NCBI GenBank assembly: GCA_963772065.1
Contig: CAVYVZ010000002.1
Location: forward strand, 62,001 to 126,000
DNA: 64,000 nt
DNA from: CAVYVZ01 sp963772065
GTDB lineage: Bacteria; Acidobacteriota; Vicinamibacteria; Vicinamibacterales; UBA2999
Direction of reading: 5' to 3'
Shown here: positions 1 to 9,757 of the stretch, in pieces
Layout: every line of letters begins with the position of its first letter
Position numbering within the stretch: the first letter of the stretch is position 1
Position numbers and translations under genes: made by a program
The notes under the pieces: generated by a model
The model's input: only the letters and a program-made list of their open reading frames with translations
The model's database searches: none
Told to the model about the DNA's origin: nothing

Positions 1-1518
1 AACAACCGCGAGGGCTTCGACGACATCGCCGACGAAAACGACGACGTTCGTGAGTGGCTGCTGGAGCGGATGCAGCGAATCGTGGAGGAGGACTTCCTCG
101 AATACAACGCCAAGCCTTACAGCCGCTACAGTCACGAGGCAATCCTGAATCTTCTCGACTATGCGTGTCAGGTGAGCTGGACGTGGGAGGATGCGGCCGA
201 TCCGCCACCCGGCGATCGAACCTGTCACGACAAGGACCGCGCCGTCGTGACCGCCGCCAGCGCGGTCTTCGACCTGTCGGCTGCCAAGATGGCGCTCGGC
301 AGCAATCAGGGACGCCGGATCATTCCGTTCCGGCGGCTGGTGGAAGAGAACACTCGATACCGGGACACGTGGAAGGACACCAACGAGAAGGGGGAGGTCA
401 AAGAATACCCGCCGAAACGCATCATGGATCTGTCATCGGGGGCGGACCATCTCGTGGCCGCGCAGCTGCTCTGGGCCGGCACGACACAGCACGGGCCCGA
501 CGGACACGCGAGCCGCGGAGGCGTCTTCGAGATGCTGTTTCACGCGACCTCAGCGTATCGCCCCCACGAGCTGATCCTCGATCTGGCGGTGGACAAGTCC
601 ACGATGTACGAGCAGACGTACAACCACGACGCCTTCGAGCGCTACTCGAGCGGACCCGGGTGGCTTCTCACGGCGGGTGGCGACACCGAGGAAGAGGCGC
701 AGGGGCTCCGATTCAACTTTGGCTTCCTTGGCCCGCTCGGCGCGACGTTCACCTGGAACTCCGTAGCGAAAGACAACGACAAGGGCGTCGGCGTGCCCAC
801 GACGCTGATGGCGGCCGGCACCGCGGTGCCGCGGGACACGTACACGGAGTTCCTGCGGTTCGAGGGCAGAGAGGAAAAGTGGCCGCCTGATGGCCTCAAG
901 GTCCTGCAGTCGTTCGCCAGGAATCGCTGCGTGACAGGGACATTTGCGTGCGGCTCGCGCCCCGAGATTCCGGACGCCATCGAGCGGAACTGTCTGCTCA
1001 AGGCGCCCGCCGGCCTATCGGTTCCCGATCACCTCCGATTCATCGCATCCTCCCAGTGCCCCGAGTACAAGGACGGCGACACGGTGACGGCCAACGACTT
1101 CTTCGTCGCGGTGTTTCGGACGCCCTGCGCCGTCGGCATGTACCCCGGTTTTCAATGCGGTTCCAAGGATTGGGGGTTCGTCGAAGTCGCCAGCGCCGAC
1201 GCCTTCGGCGGTTCCGTGGATCAGTACGCAAGAGCGATGGTCGCCGCCAATGACTCTCGCATCGAGGAGTGGACGAATGGCGTGGACTACACCGACAAGA
1301 CGTTCTGGTCGGTCACGATGAAGCGGGAGATCCACTTCACGCCGTCCGACGAGGACTTCGACGAGGACTGCCGGGCGTGCGGTTCCATCGTGCGGCACGA
1401 ATCCGGATCGCGTTTCACCATCAATCATCCGCGCCGTCCCGGCCGCATCTTCATCGATCTGAATGAAGAGACGAATCCGATTCGCCGTGGCGAGGGAGGC
1501 GTCGTCCTTGTGCCGTGA
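1..1518 (+). CDS. Hypothetical protein, 5' end outside window
   Basis: The frame is open from the first base, so the gene starts upstream. About 505 residues are visible, ending at a TGA. I recognise no family. The visible part has no obvious transmembrane segment. Its C-terminal half is cysteine-rich for a cytosolic protein (pairs such as CVTGTFAC and CRACG), which would suit disulfides in an exported protein, but the N-terminus and any signal peptide lie outside the window. The next gene overlaps its last codons in another frame, so the two are probably co-transcribed and could act together at the cell surface (inference). Reality of the frame is supported by its length and by the coupled neighbour; function is unknown. 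Confidence 0.75.
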   Translation, partial: NNREGFDDIADENDDVREWLLERMQRIVEEDFLEYNAKPYSRYSHEAILNLLDYACQVSWTWEDAADPPPGDRTCHDKDRAVVTAASAVFDLSAAKMALGSNQGRRIIPFRRLVEENTRYRDTWKDTNEKGEVKEYPPKRIMDLSSGADHLVAAQLLWAGTTQHGPDGHASRGGVFEMLFHATSAYRPHELILDLAVDKSTMYEQTYNHDAFERYSSGPGWLLTAGGDTEEEAQGLRFNFGFLGPLGATFTWNSVAKDNDKGVGVPTTLMAAGTAVPRDTYTEFLRFEGREEKWPPDGLKVLQSFARNRCVTGTFACGSRPEIPDAIERNCLLKAPAGLSVPDHLRFIASSQCPEYKDGDTVTANDFFVAVFRTPCAVGMYPGFQCGSKDWGFVEVASADAFGGSVDQYARAMVAANDSRIEEWTNGVDYTDKTFWSVTMKREIHFTPSDEDFDEDCRACGSIVRHESGSRFTINHPRRPGRIFIDLNEETNPIRRGEGGVVLVP

Positions 1519-3409
1519 TCGCAGCGCGCGTGTCGCCGGTTTCGTGTGCGGCGTGCTGGCATTCGCGGCCGTGAGCGCCCGCGCTCAAACCGTTGTCACG
1601 ACGTGCGGCCGCGACGACGCGCCGGGCGGCGTCAATCTGGCGACCGCGCTCGCTGCGGGCGGCTCCGTCGTGATTCGCTGCGACGCGCCGCCACAGACGA
1701 TCCAGATCACCCAGACACACATCCTCTCGCCGGGGACCGCGATCGACGGCACGGGCAGCGTTGCCCTCGTCGGGGATGGTTCCAGGCCGCTGTTCACGAC
1801 GAGCAGCAGCCTGGCCCTGTCGAATCTCACCGTGCGGAACCCACGCGCGAGTGGCGTGCCTGTGGACAGCCAAACGACGAACACGGCCATCGTGGTCGGC
1901 GGACGCGTCGATCTCGTCAAGGTTCGGACCGAGAATACCATCGGCCCCTACATCGTCGACGCGTTGACCGCGACCGACAGCGTGTTCGAAGCCAATGGCG
2001 ACGCGGACGGTGAGTCGTACCGCGCCATCATCGAAGCCGAGACGATCGAGCTGCGGCGCGTGACCTTCAACAAGAACCTCGATCATCCGATTGCTGGCGG
2101 AGCCGGCCAGGCCACCGGGCGCGCGGTCGTATCTCGGAAGATCTCCATCGAAGACAGTACGTTCTCGGAGAATCGCCTGCCGATCCTGGCGCATGATGCG
2201 TCCGTGATCGTGCGCCGGACCTCGTTTGCCGGCAACGGAACGCAACCCTCGGCGGCCGGGCGAGCCTGGGGCTGCTGCGCTGGGGCCCTCTCTCTTGTCC
2301 ATTCGATCGCAGCAGTCGAGGATTCGACGTTCGTGGGCAACGGCTCTGCGGGGTTTGGAGGCGCGATCTCCGCGATCGCATCGCGCCTGTCGATTGCCCG
2401 CTCGCTGTTCGAACAGAACTCGGCGCGAATCGGCGGCGCGGTGATGTTCTGGGGCAAAGCCGCTCGCACCAACGTGTGGAGCACAGGGTCGCTGCCTGAA
2501 CCTCTCAGCCTGACGTTGAATCGCGTCCGCTTCCGCACCAACACCGCCACGGAGCTTGGGGGGGCCGTCGCCTGGTCGGGCGAGATGGGCGGCGATTCGG
2601 CCCTCTTCGCGAACAACAGTGCCCGACAGGGAGGAGGCCTCGCGCACTGGAGCCTCAGTGGGTCGCTCGATGCTGACTTCGCCGATGTCTTTCCCGCGCT
2701 GGTGGCGCAGACGCAGCCCGGACCCGAGACGCTCGCGTTGTCGCGCGGCGTCTTCCTCGACAACACAGCGGTCGAGCAAGGCGCCGCCTTCGCGAGCGGC
2801 GACGCGACCGTACGGCTGGGCAACCTGCTGGCGGTCCGCAACACAGTGACGAAGGCGTCGGCCGCGGCCTCCGCGCTTCACGGCGCTGACATCACGTTGA
2901 TCAATGCGACGGTCGTCGACAACGGGAGCACAGGCGTCGCCCTCGCGGCGCCACTCCGAGCGCTGGCGCTCATCAACTCCATCGTTGCTGGCAACGCCGG
3001 CGGGAATTGCGTTGCGCCGGCGAACAAGCTCACCTTGAACGCCGCCAACATCCAATACCCGGGAAACACGTGTGGCAGCGCCGCGTCGCGCGCGCCCGCG
3101 CTCGACAAGGACTACGCGCCGTCGCTCCTCAGCCCGGCCCGTGTCGGCGGCGAGATGTCGCGCTGTCTGGGTCCACTGGTGGGCGGTCGCGATCTGCATG
3201 GCGCGTCGCGCGGAAACACGGGGGCGTGTTCGATTGGGGCCATCGAGCCCGATCTCCAACGTGACCTGTTCAAGGACACGCCGCTCGAGCGGGGTGGGGC
3301 GCGCTGGTGGTGGTTCCTGCTGTGGCTGCTCGTCATCCTGATTCTGCTGCTGGGGATAATCATCGGCCGCAAACGTGCTCGCGCGCGGCGACGTGCCAAG
3401 GCACGATAG
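1508..3409 (+). CDS. Secreted right-handed beta-helix protein with C-terminal membrane anchor
   Basis: A Sec signal peptide (hydrophobic VAGFVCGVLAFAAVSARAQ) is followed by about 550 residues of short repeats of the type SNLTVRNPRA, RVRFRTNTATELGGAV and INATVVDNGS, spaced as in pectate-lyase-like parallel beta-helices and polymorphic outer-membrane-protein repeats. The last 36 residues are a Trp/Leu/Ile transmembrane helix (about 598-620) followed by a tail of about 13 residues rich in Arg/Lys. I chose the TTG at 1508 because GAGGGAGG lies 8-10 bases upstream and it gives a normal-length signal peptide; an ATG at 1463 is also in frame but gives a long charged leader and no good ribosome site. 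The role is probably a surface-displayed or periplasm-facing binding or adhesion protein; no catalytic motif was seen. Confidence 0.75.
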   Translation: MCRDRSARVAGFVCGVLAFAAVSARAQTVVTTCGRDDAPGGVNLATALAAGGSVVIRCDAPPQTIQITQTHILSPGTAIDGTGSVALVGDGSRPLFTTSSSLALSNLTVRNPRASGVPVDSQTTNTAIVVGGRVDLVKVRTENTIGPYIVDALTATDSVFEANGDADGESYRAIIEAETIELRRVTFNKNLDHPIAGGAGQATGRAVVSRKISIEDSTFSENRLPILAHDASVIVRRTSFAGNGTQPSAAGRAWGCCAGALSLVHSIAAVEDSTFVGNGSAGFGGAISAIASRLSIARSLFEQNSARIGGAVMFWGKAARTNVWSTGSLPEPLSLTLNRVRFRTNTATELGGAVAWSGEMGGDSALFANNSARQGGGLAHWSLSGSLDADFADVFPALVAQTQPGPETLALSRGVFLDNTAVEQGAAFASGDATVRLGNLLAVRNTVTKASAAASALHGADITLINATVVDNGSTGVALAAPLRALALINSIVAGNAGGNCVAPANKLTLNAANIQYPGNTCGSAASRAPALDKDYAPSLLSPARVGGEMSRCLGPLVGGRDLHGASRGNTGACSIGAIEPDLQRDLFKDTPLERGGARWWWFLLWLLVILILLLGIIIGRKRARARRRAKAR

Positions 3410-3412
3410 CGC

Positions 3413-5779
3413 TCAATTTCTTGACGTCGGATCCTTGGATCCTCGTCCACCCGACGAGGCGTGCATTCGCGCGTTTCTCAGCGCGACGGCCACCTTGTCC
3501 GGCTGCTGCCGGCGCTGGAAGACATCGGCCATCAGGAACCATCCCAGCGCCTTGATAGTCCGGCGTCCTGGCGAGCGTCAGTCCCTTTTCCAGCGAGAGC
3601 CTGAACCTCGTCCAGCGCCATCCGCTCGTGGAGGAGGCCACGCGCCAGGAACAGATAGCCTTCCGGCCGGTTCGGCGCGATCCGGATGACCTCGCGCATC
3701 TGCTCGATCGATCCCGTCCAGTCTCCGAGCGCGCTCAGTACCTTGCCAAGATTGAAGCGCGCCTTGAAGCTGTTCGGATAGTTCGCCACTTCGGCGAGGT
3801 ACGCCTTCCGCGCGTCCTCGGCCGGCCGCTGCTCGTCGTAGAGCACGCCCTGGTTGAACCAGGCGCCGGGAAATCTCGGATGTTCGCGCAGGATCTCCGT
3901 CGAGCATCTGCTGCGCCCGCGCGAGTTGTTTCACCTCGATCAGCGCATGCGGCCAGATTCAGGCGGTTCTGCGTGATCTTCGGTTGGATCTCGACGGCCT
4001 TCTCGAGGTGCGGCAGCGCCTGCACCGGCTGCTGCCGGCCGATGTAGACCTCGCCGAGGAGCGCGTAGGCCTGCGAGTTGCGAGGATCGACCGACAGCGT
4101 CCGCTTGCAGAGCGTCACGACGTCTTCGGTCTGTCCTTCCTCCAGCAGGATGTTGGCCATGCCGATGAGCCCCGGAATGCTCTGCGGATCGTTCTTGAGC
4201 ACCTGATCGAACTGAGCCTTCGCTTCCTTCGTCCGGCCCAGCTCCGTGTAGCAGGATCCGAGCATCAGCAGTGCCTGGGGCATCGTCGGCTCCTGCAAGA
4301 GCGCCGACTCCAGCGCCTGCGCCGCCTGCTGCGTATTCGTCGCTTGACCATCAGCTCGCCGGCGCGCTGCACGGCGATGAAGACGTCGAGCTTGTCTTTC
4401 GGATCGGCCAGCGTCCTTCGAGTCTCCCGGTCGCCGCTTGCCGGACGCGGATGTCGCCGACGTATCCGAGCGCGGCCAGGCGCTCGAGCGTTTCCTTGTC
4501 GAGGTTGGCCGCTCCGGCGCGGGCGCATCGCGGCTCGTCTCCGCGATGAGCCGATCGAGCTCTCGGGCCATCGTCGTCCGCGACCGTCGCACGCTGCGCG
4601 AAGATGTTCGTCGCTTCTCCCGGATCGGCGACGAGGTCGTACAGCTCCGGGCGCGGCGCGTCGATGAACTTGTAGCGCGGCGAGCGCAGCGAGTGGAGCG
4701 CGCTCCATCCGAACTGGAGATCGGGCGCCATCGACTCGCCGTAGGCGTACACCGTCTTCCGGCGCTGCCGGCTGAAACATCAGCGGCAGCAGCGAGCGAC
4801 CATGGACTCTGCGCCTTGACTGTCGATGCCGGCGAGGGCGAGCACCGTCGGAAAGACGTCGACGAGGCTGACCTGCGAGTCGACGCGCACGCCTTGCAGA
4901 TCGTCGAACGGCGTCGCCACGATGAAGGGCACACGCAGCGCCCAGTCGTAGATGAAGAAGCCATGCGTCCCCTCGCCGTGGCTTCCGAGCGCCTCGCCAT
5001 GATCGCCGGCGATGACGACGATCGTGCGTTGGTCGAGGCCGCCTTGTCGGAGCCAGACGAGGAAGCGATCCACCTGCTGATCGACGAACGCGATCTCTCC
5101 GTCGTAGAGCCCCGCCGGACCTCGACGCCCGAACTCGGAGAACAGCGGCTCCGGCGGCTCATACGGCGTGTGCGGGTCGTAGAGATGGATCCAGGTGAAG
5201 AACGGCTCGTTCTTCCGGCCGTCCAGCCACCGCAGCGCGGCGTCCACGACCTGATTGGCGGGCCGCTGCACCGCCGGCGAGGTCCAGGTGCTTGACCTTC
5301 TTCAGATCGAACTGGTCGTCGTATGTGCTGAAGCCCTGATTGAGGCCCCAGCGGCCATCCAGAACGAAGGCGCCGACGAACGCGCCGGTCTGATATCCCG
5401 CTGTCTGAAAGCGCTTCGGCGAGCGTTGTCGTGCTGCTGGCTCAGCGCGGTCGTGCCGTTCAGGCGCACGCCGTGATAGGTGGGATAGAGCCCCGTCATC
5501 ATCGAGCGTGTGCGACGGCAGCGTCAGCGGCGCGGGCGAGGCGGCCTGCGAGAAGAGGACGCCGCGGCGCGCGAGACCGTCGATGCGCCGGCGTCCTGCG
5601 CATCCGCGTTGCCGTAGCAGCCCAGGCGATCGGCGCGCGTCGTGTCGAGGCTGATCAGGACGACGTTGGGTTTCTCGACGCCCTGCCGCGCCCACAATCG
5701 CCGCACGCTCTGCGGTTGGATCCCGCTGGGGCGCGCCGCCGCCGAACACGAACAGTACGGCCGGCGGAATGCACGACAT
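3413..5779 (-). pseudogene. Sulfatase-like hydrolase fused to TPR repeats, many frameshifts
   Basis: Pieces in all three minus frames join into one product: PNVVLISLDTTRADRLGCYG (metal-binding sulfatase N-terminus), the active-site segment APLTLPSHT then MMTGLYPTYHGVR, HLYDPHTPYEPPEPLF, IAGDHGEALGSHGEGTHG (metal-binding DHGE), the family end motif LERLAALGYVGD, and then about five TPR units (QALLMLGSCYTELGRTKEAK and following) to a TGA at 3413. At least six single-base shifts are needed. The active-site region has Thr-Leu-Pro-Ser-His where classical sulfatases carry C/S-x-P-x-R, so formylglycine chemistry is not expected and the substrate is open. The start ATG at 5779 is approximate. It ends four bases from the convergent beta-helix gene and is divergent from a TonB receptor. 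Decay or sequencing error cannot be separated here. Confidence 0.7.
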
Positions 5780-5934
5780 CGCGCCGCGGAGACACGGTTG
5801 GCCAGCCACTTTGATTCCGCACGATCGTTCACCGATTCTATGTTCCGCCACACCCGAACGCACGTCACATCAGCGCCTTGACAAGCCTTCTTGCGACGTG
5901 GATTATCACGCTCGTAAGTCAACGGAGGTTCTGA

Positions 5935-8900
5935 ATGAGGATGGACTCAGTTCGCAAGCTCGGGGCGGTCACGTGCCGCTTCGTTCGCTCTGTCTCCTCC
6001 TCTGCGCGACGTCCGTTCGCGCGCAGGCCATCCACGAAGGCAAGCTCACGGGAACCGTGGCCGGCGAGGACGGGGCCGTCATCCCAGGAGCGACCGTGGA
6101 GATCTCGAGTCCCGGCGCTGCTGGGCGGCCCGAGAGCCACGACGACGGCGGCGAACGGGACGTATCTGTTTCTGAATCTGCCGGTCGGGCGCTACACGGT
6201 GACCGCGTCGCTCACGGGATTCAAGACGATCGTGCGGGAGAACATCGAGATCGTCCTCCGGACGCGACGATCACGCGTCGACCTCGTGTTGCCGGTCGGA
6301 GAGGTGAAGGAGACGGTGACCGTGTCGGCGGCCGGCCCGATCGTCGACACCAAGGCGGCGACGGTCGAACGCAGGTTCGACAGCGAGATGCTGGCGAAGC
6401 TCCCGACGAGCCGCGACGCCTTCTACGATCTGGCGCTCACGGCGCCCGGCATGTTCGAGGGATCGGGCGCGCCCAGCCAGACGACCGAGTTCCAGAGCCC
6501 GACCGCCTACGGCAGCGCGACCAACGAGAACGTCTTCCTGATCAACGGCGTCGACGCGACATCGCCGCGCGCCGGCTCCTTCGGCGTCGCTCGTCAACGT
6601 CAACTACGACGCGGTCGAGGAGGTGCGGATCGTCGCCACCGGCTCGAAGGCCGAGTACGCCAGCTTCTCCGGCGCGGCCATCGACGTGCTGACCAAGTCC
6701 GGCAGCAACACGTTCCACGGCACGCGGCGCGTTCTACTCGAAGCTCGGAGACCCGGCGAGCAACCAACCCGACGCGACGAGGATTTCGGGACGGACTTCC
6801 TCTTCGTGGATCGAGGGAGACGCGCTGTCGGGCGAGACGAAGAAGGACTGGGAGAGGCAGCGCCACGCTCGGCGGGCCGATCACCAAGGACAAGCTCTGG
6901 TTCTTCGGCGCGTTCAACTATCTCCGCAACGCCGGCCTGCGGCCGCGATGGTCGCTCGAGAACGAGTCGTGGGACCGCTACGCCGACGCGAAGGTCTCGG
7001 CGGCGCCATTCACGAATCACCGCGCGTGGGCTTCGTATCACTACGAGAACAACGACGGCAACGGCTGGAGCTGGGGCTCGGAGCCGCAGTGGGATACGAC
7101 GATGACCTACGGGAGCAAGACGAAGAACCACACGCCGTCGGCGCAGTGGCAGATGGTTCCCGAACAACCGGACCACGGTCAGCGCGAAGTATCTCGGCTT
7201 CTGGACCGACGACCAGCCCTACGTTCCGCAGAACGCACCCGGCCATCCCGGGTACATCAACTGGTGGAAGTGGGCCGACTACGGCATCAATGGCGCGTTC
7301 CCGTACGTCGAGGCGCAGAAGTCGAGCCGCCAGACGGTCCAGGCCGACCTCTCGCACTTCGCCGAGGAGTTCCTCGGCGCAGCACGACATCAAGTTCGGC
7401 GTCCAGTACACGAAGGGACGCGGCAACTGGCAGGGTGGCTACTTCCAGAACTACGTGAACTTCCTGTATCCGTTGCGCTGGACGCAGAGCGTGGCGAACA
7501 TGCAGGCGTGGTACGGCGACACCGGGCTGCTCTTCTACAACAACAGGGACACGCTCAATCCGTTCCTGACGGTCCGCACGGCGGACTCGACGGGCGCGTT
7601 CTTCGACGACCAGTGGTCGATACGGCAAGCGCCTGACCGTCAATCTCGGGCTGCGCTTCGACCGCATGACCACGAAGTACGGCGTCGGGAAGGTCTACGA
7701 GCTTCGTCATCTGCCGCCGAGGACATCAACGGACCGCCACCGTCGCTCCGCGACCGCGAGGCGACCGACAACATCTACGACTTCAAGACGTGGGGGCCGC
7801 GGCTCGGGTTGAGCTACATGCTGACGGAGGATGGCAAGACAGTCGCGCGAGCGTCGTACGGCCGCTACTACCAGCCGATCAGCGTCGAAACGCTGCGGCG
7901 GTTCGGCCCCGACATGCCCGCTGCGTGCAACGGACGACTCAGTTCTTCCGGGTCGGGACCGTGGAGCTCGGTCGACACCAACGGCGACGGGGAGATCGAC
8001 ACGCTCGAGACCCGCAACGCCGCGCGGCGGATCCACGGCCTGACGCCGATCAGCGTGGAGACGGAAACGAACGATCCGTCGTGGACGCTCAACGTCGCCG
8101 ACGACCTGAAGAACCAGTACACCGACCAGCTCACGCTGAACTTCCAGCGGGAGGTCGCCCGGAATCTGTCGTTCAGCGCGTCCTACATCTACAAGCGCGC
8201 GGGCAATCTGTTCTCCAACATTCCGATCAACGAGGTGACCGGCCAGCCGTGGGAATACGAGCGGATACCGTTCACCACCGCCGCCGGGCGGCAGGTTGAG
8301 CTCTATAGCGTCGTGTTCAGGGACTACAACGGCGACGGCGTGCTCGAGCGGAGCAGACGTCGGCGTGGGTCGGCGACAACAACACCTCTCGCGTCCAGAA
8401 CATGCCGGAGTTCGATGGCGTCAAGCCCAAGCGCGAGTTCCAGGCGCTGCAGTTCGTCTTCAACAAGCGGTACTCCGACCGATGGCAGGGCCTCGCGTCG
8501 GCGTTGTTTTCGAACTCGGACGGCATCAGCCGACGCTCGTTCCGGCAGGACTTCAACGTCGAAGCGCCGATGTTCTACGACGACAACTGGATGGGGAACC
8601 TCAACTACACGATCAACAACCTGGACGGACCGCTGCCGTTCACGCCGAAATTCGAGCTGAAGCTGTCGGGCTCCTACAAGATTCCGAGAGCGGAAGTCGA
8701 TCTCGGTGTCCGCTACCGGATGCACAGCGGACGGGCGGTGTGGCAGCTCGAGGACTATCCCGTGCACACGCAGTTCGGGCGCCCGGCCGGCAGGCGTGAT
8801 CATCCCCGGTGGGTTACCGCAGATCGTCGGCGTCGACCCGAACGAGCCCGACTATCTTCCGCAGCAGCACCTCTTCGACCTTCATGTCGAACGGGCCTTC

Positions 8901-9062
8901 GGCCTGGGCAGCGACGCCAGGAAGGTGCATGTCGTCCTGGACGGATTCAACATCTTCAACTCCGCCTCGCCCCTCAACACCGACGTCAATTTCGAGTACG
9001 GCAGGGTGACGGCGATCCCGACGGCGCGACGGTTCCGCTTCGGGTTGCGTTACGAGTTCTGA
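5935..9062 (+). pseudogene. TonB-dependent receptor (Oar-like), heavily frameshifted
   Basis: Segments in three frames reassemble to an outer-membrane receptor of about 1,040 residues. They are a signal peptide ending SVRAQA; a carboxypeptidase-regulatory-like domain (GKLTGTVAGEDGAVIPGATV, NGTYLFLNLPVGRYTVTASL); a plug-like region with FLINGVDATS and IDVLTKSGSNTFHGT; and barrel segments such as DKLWFFGAFNYLRNAGL, RASYGRYYQPISVETLRRFG and VVLDGFNIFNSASPLN, ending RFRFGLRYEF with the terminal Phe typical of barrel proteins. About ten shifts occur between 5,970 and 8,820. The conserved family sequence persists on both sides of each shift, which favours base-calling error over ancient decay. It would import a ligand across the outer membrane with TonB energy. 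The divergent sulfatase-TPR gene is its likely functional partner. Confidence 0.75.
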
Positions 9063-9712
9063 TCCAGGGGTGGGCCTCCCAACGCGCTCGCTCGGCGCGT
9101 TGGAAGGCTCTCTTCGCTGTGCCGCTGGAGGCGCATCTTCAGATGCCGCCGGACTGTGGGCCACTCCTCAAGGAGAATGCTGTATACGTGGACATCTCGA
9201 CCGGATCCATCAGATCGTTGCTGAAAGTGTCGAAGCACGCCGTCTTTCCTGGCGCCAAGCGCTTCGACCGCCTGCTGTGAGCGCGCGTTGAGATCATCCA
9301 CACGAAAGCCGACCACCTTGCAGCCCAGCGTATCGAACGCGTGCTCGAGAAGAAGGAGCTTGCACGAGGTGTTGACGTGGGTTCGTTGCCACGTCTGCGC
9401 GTAGAACGTGTACCCGATTTCCACGCGGTCGATCTCGCGCACGATGTCGTGGTATCGCGTGCTTCCGACGACGCGGCCGGTGACGAGCTCGCGCACGACC
9501 CACGGTAGTTGAGACCCGCTGCGCTTCCCCTCCAGGGCGAACTCGACGTACGTGCCCACCCGCTCCGGGACCAGATCGGCCGCCGCCACGTACCACAGCT
9601 TCCAGACCTCGCCATCGGCCGCGGCCGCGACGAGCGCCTCCGCGTGCGATGTCTCGAGCGGCTCGAGCCGGACACCATACCCCTCGAGCGTCACCGGGCG
9701 AGGATCGATCAT
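9050..9712 (-). CDS. GNAT family N-acetyltransferase
   Basis: A cytosolic enzyme of 220 residues that probably moves an acetyl group from acetyl-CoA to an amine, of the RimJ/RimL-like Acetyltransf_3 type. It starts VTLEGYGVRLEPLETSHAEA, has the strand VEIGYTFYAQTWQRTHVNTS where the acetyl-CoA site lies, and ends with the typical DLNARSQQAVEALGARKDGVLRHF, in which the family usually has an asparagine and a conserved Glu/Leu-Gly. The frame is open far upstream to 10402, but that part is antisense to the AmpG gene; I chose the ATG at 9712 because the family homology begins there. It overlaps the stop of the TonB receptor by 13 bases, tail to tail. The substrate is not known. Confidence 0.85.
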   Translation of the reverse strand: MIDPRPVTLEGYGVRLEPLETSHAEALVAAAADGEVWKLWYVAAADLVPERVGTYVEFALEGKRSGSQLPWVVRELVTGRVVGSTRYHDIVREIDRVEIGYTFYAQTWQRTHVNTSCKLLLLEHAFDTLGCKVVGFRVDDLNARSQQAVEALGARKDGVLRHFQQRSDGSGRDVHVYSILLEEWPTVRRHLKMRLQRHSEESLPTRRASALGGPPLDQNS

Positions 9713-9757
9713 CCGCCGTCGATTATCAGTCGAGTCGAGTAACAATTGAGAGGCCGT

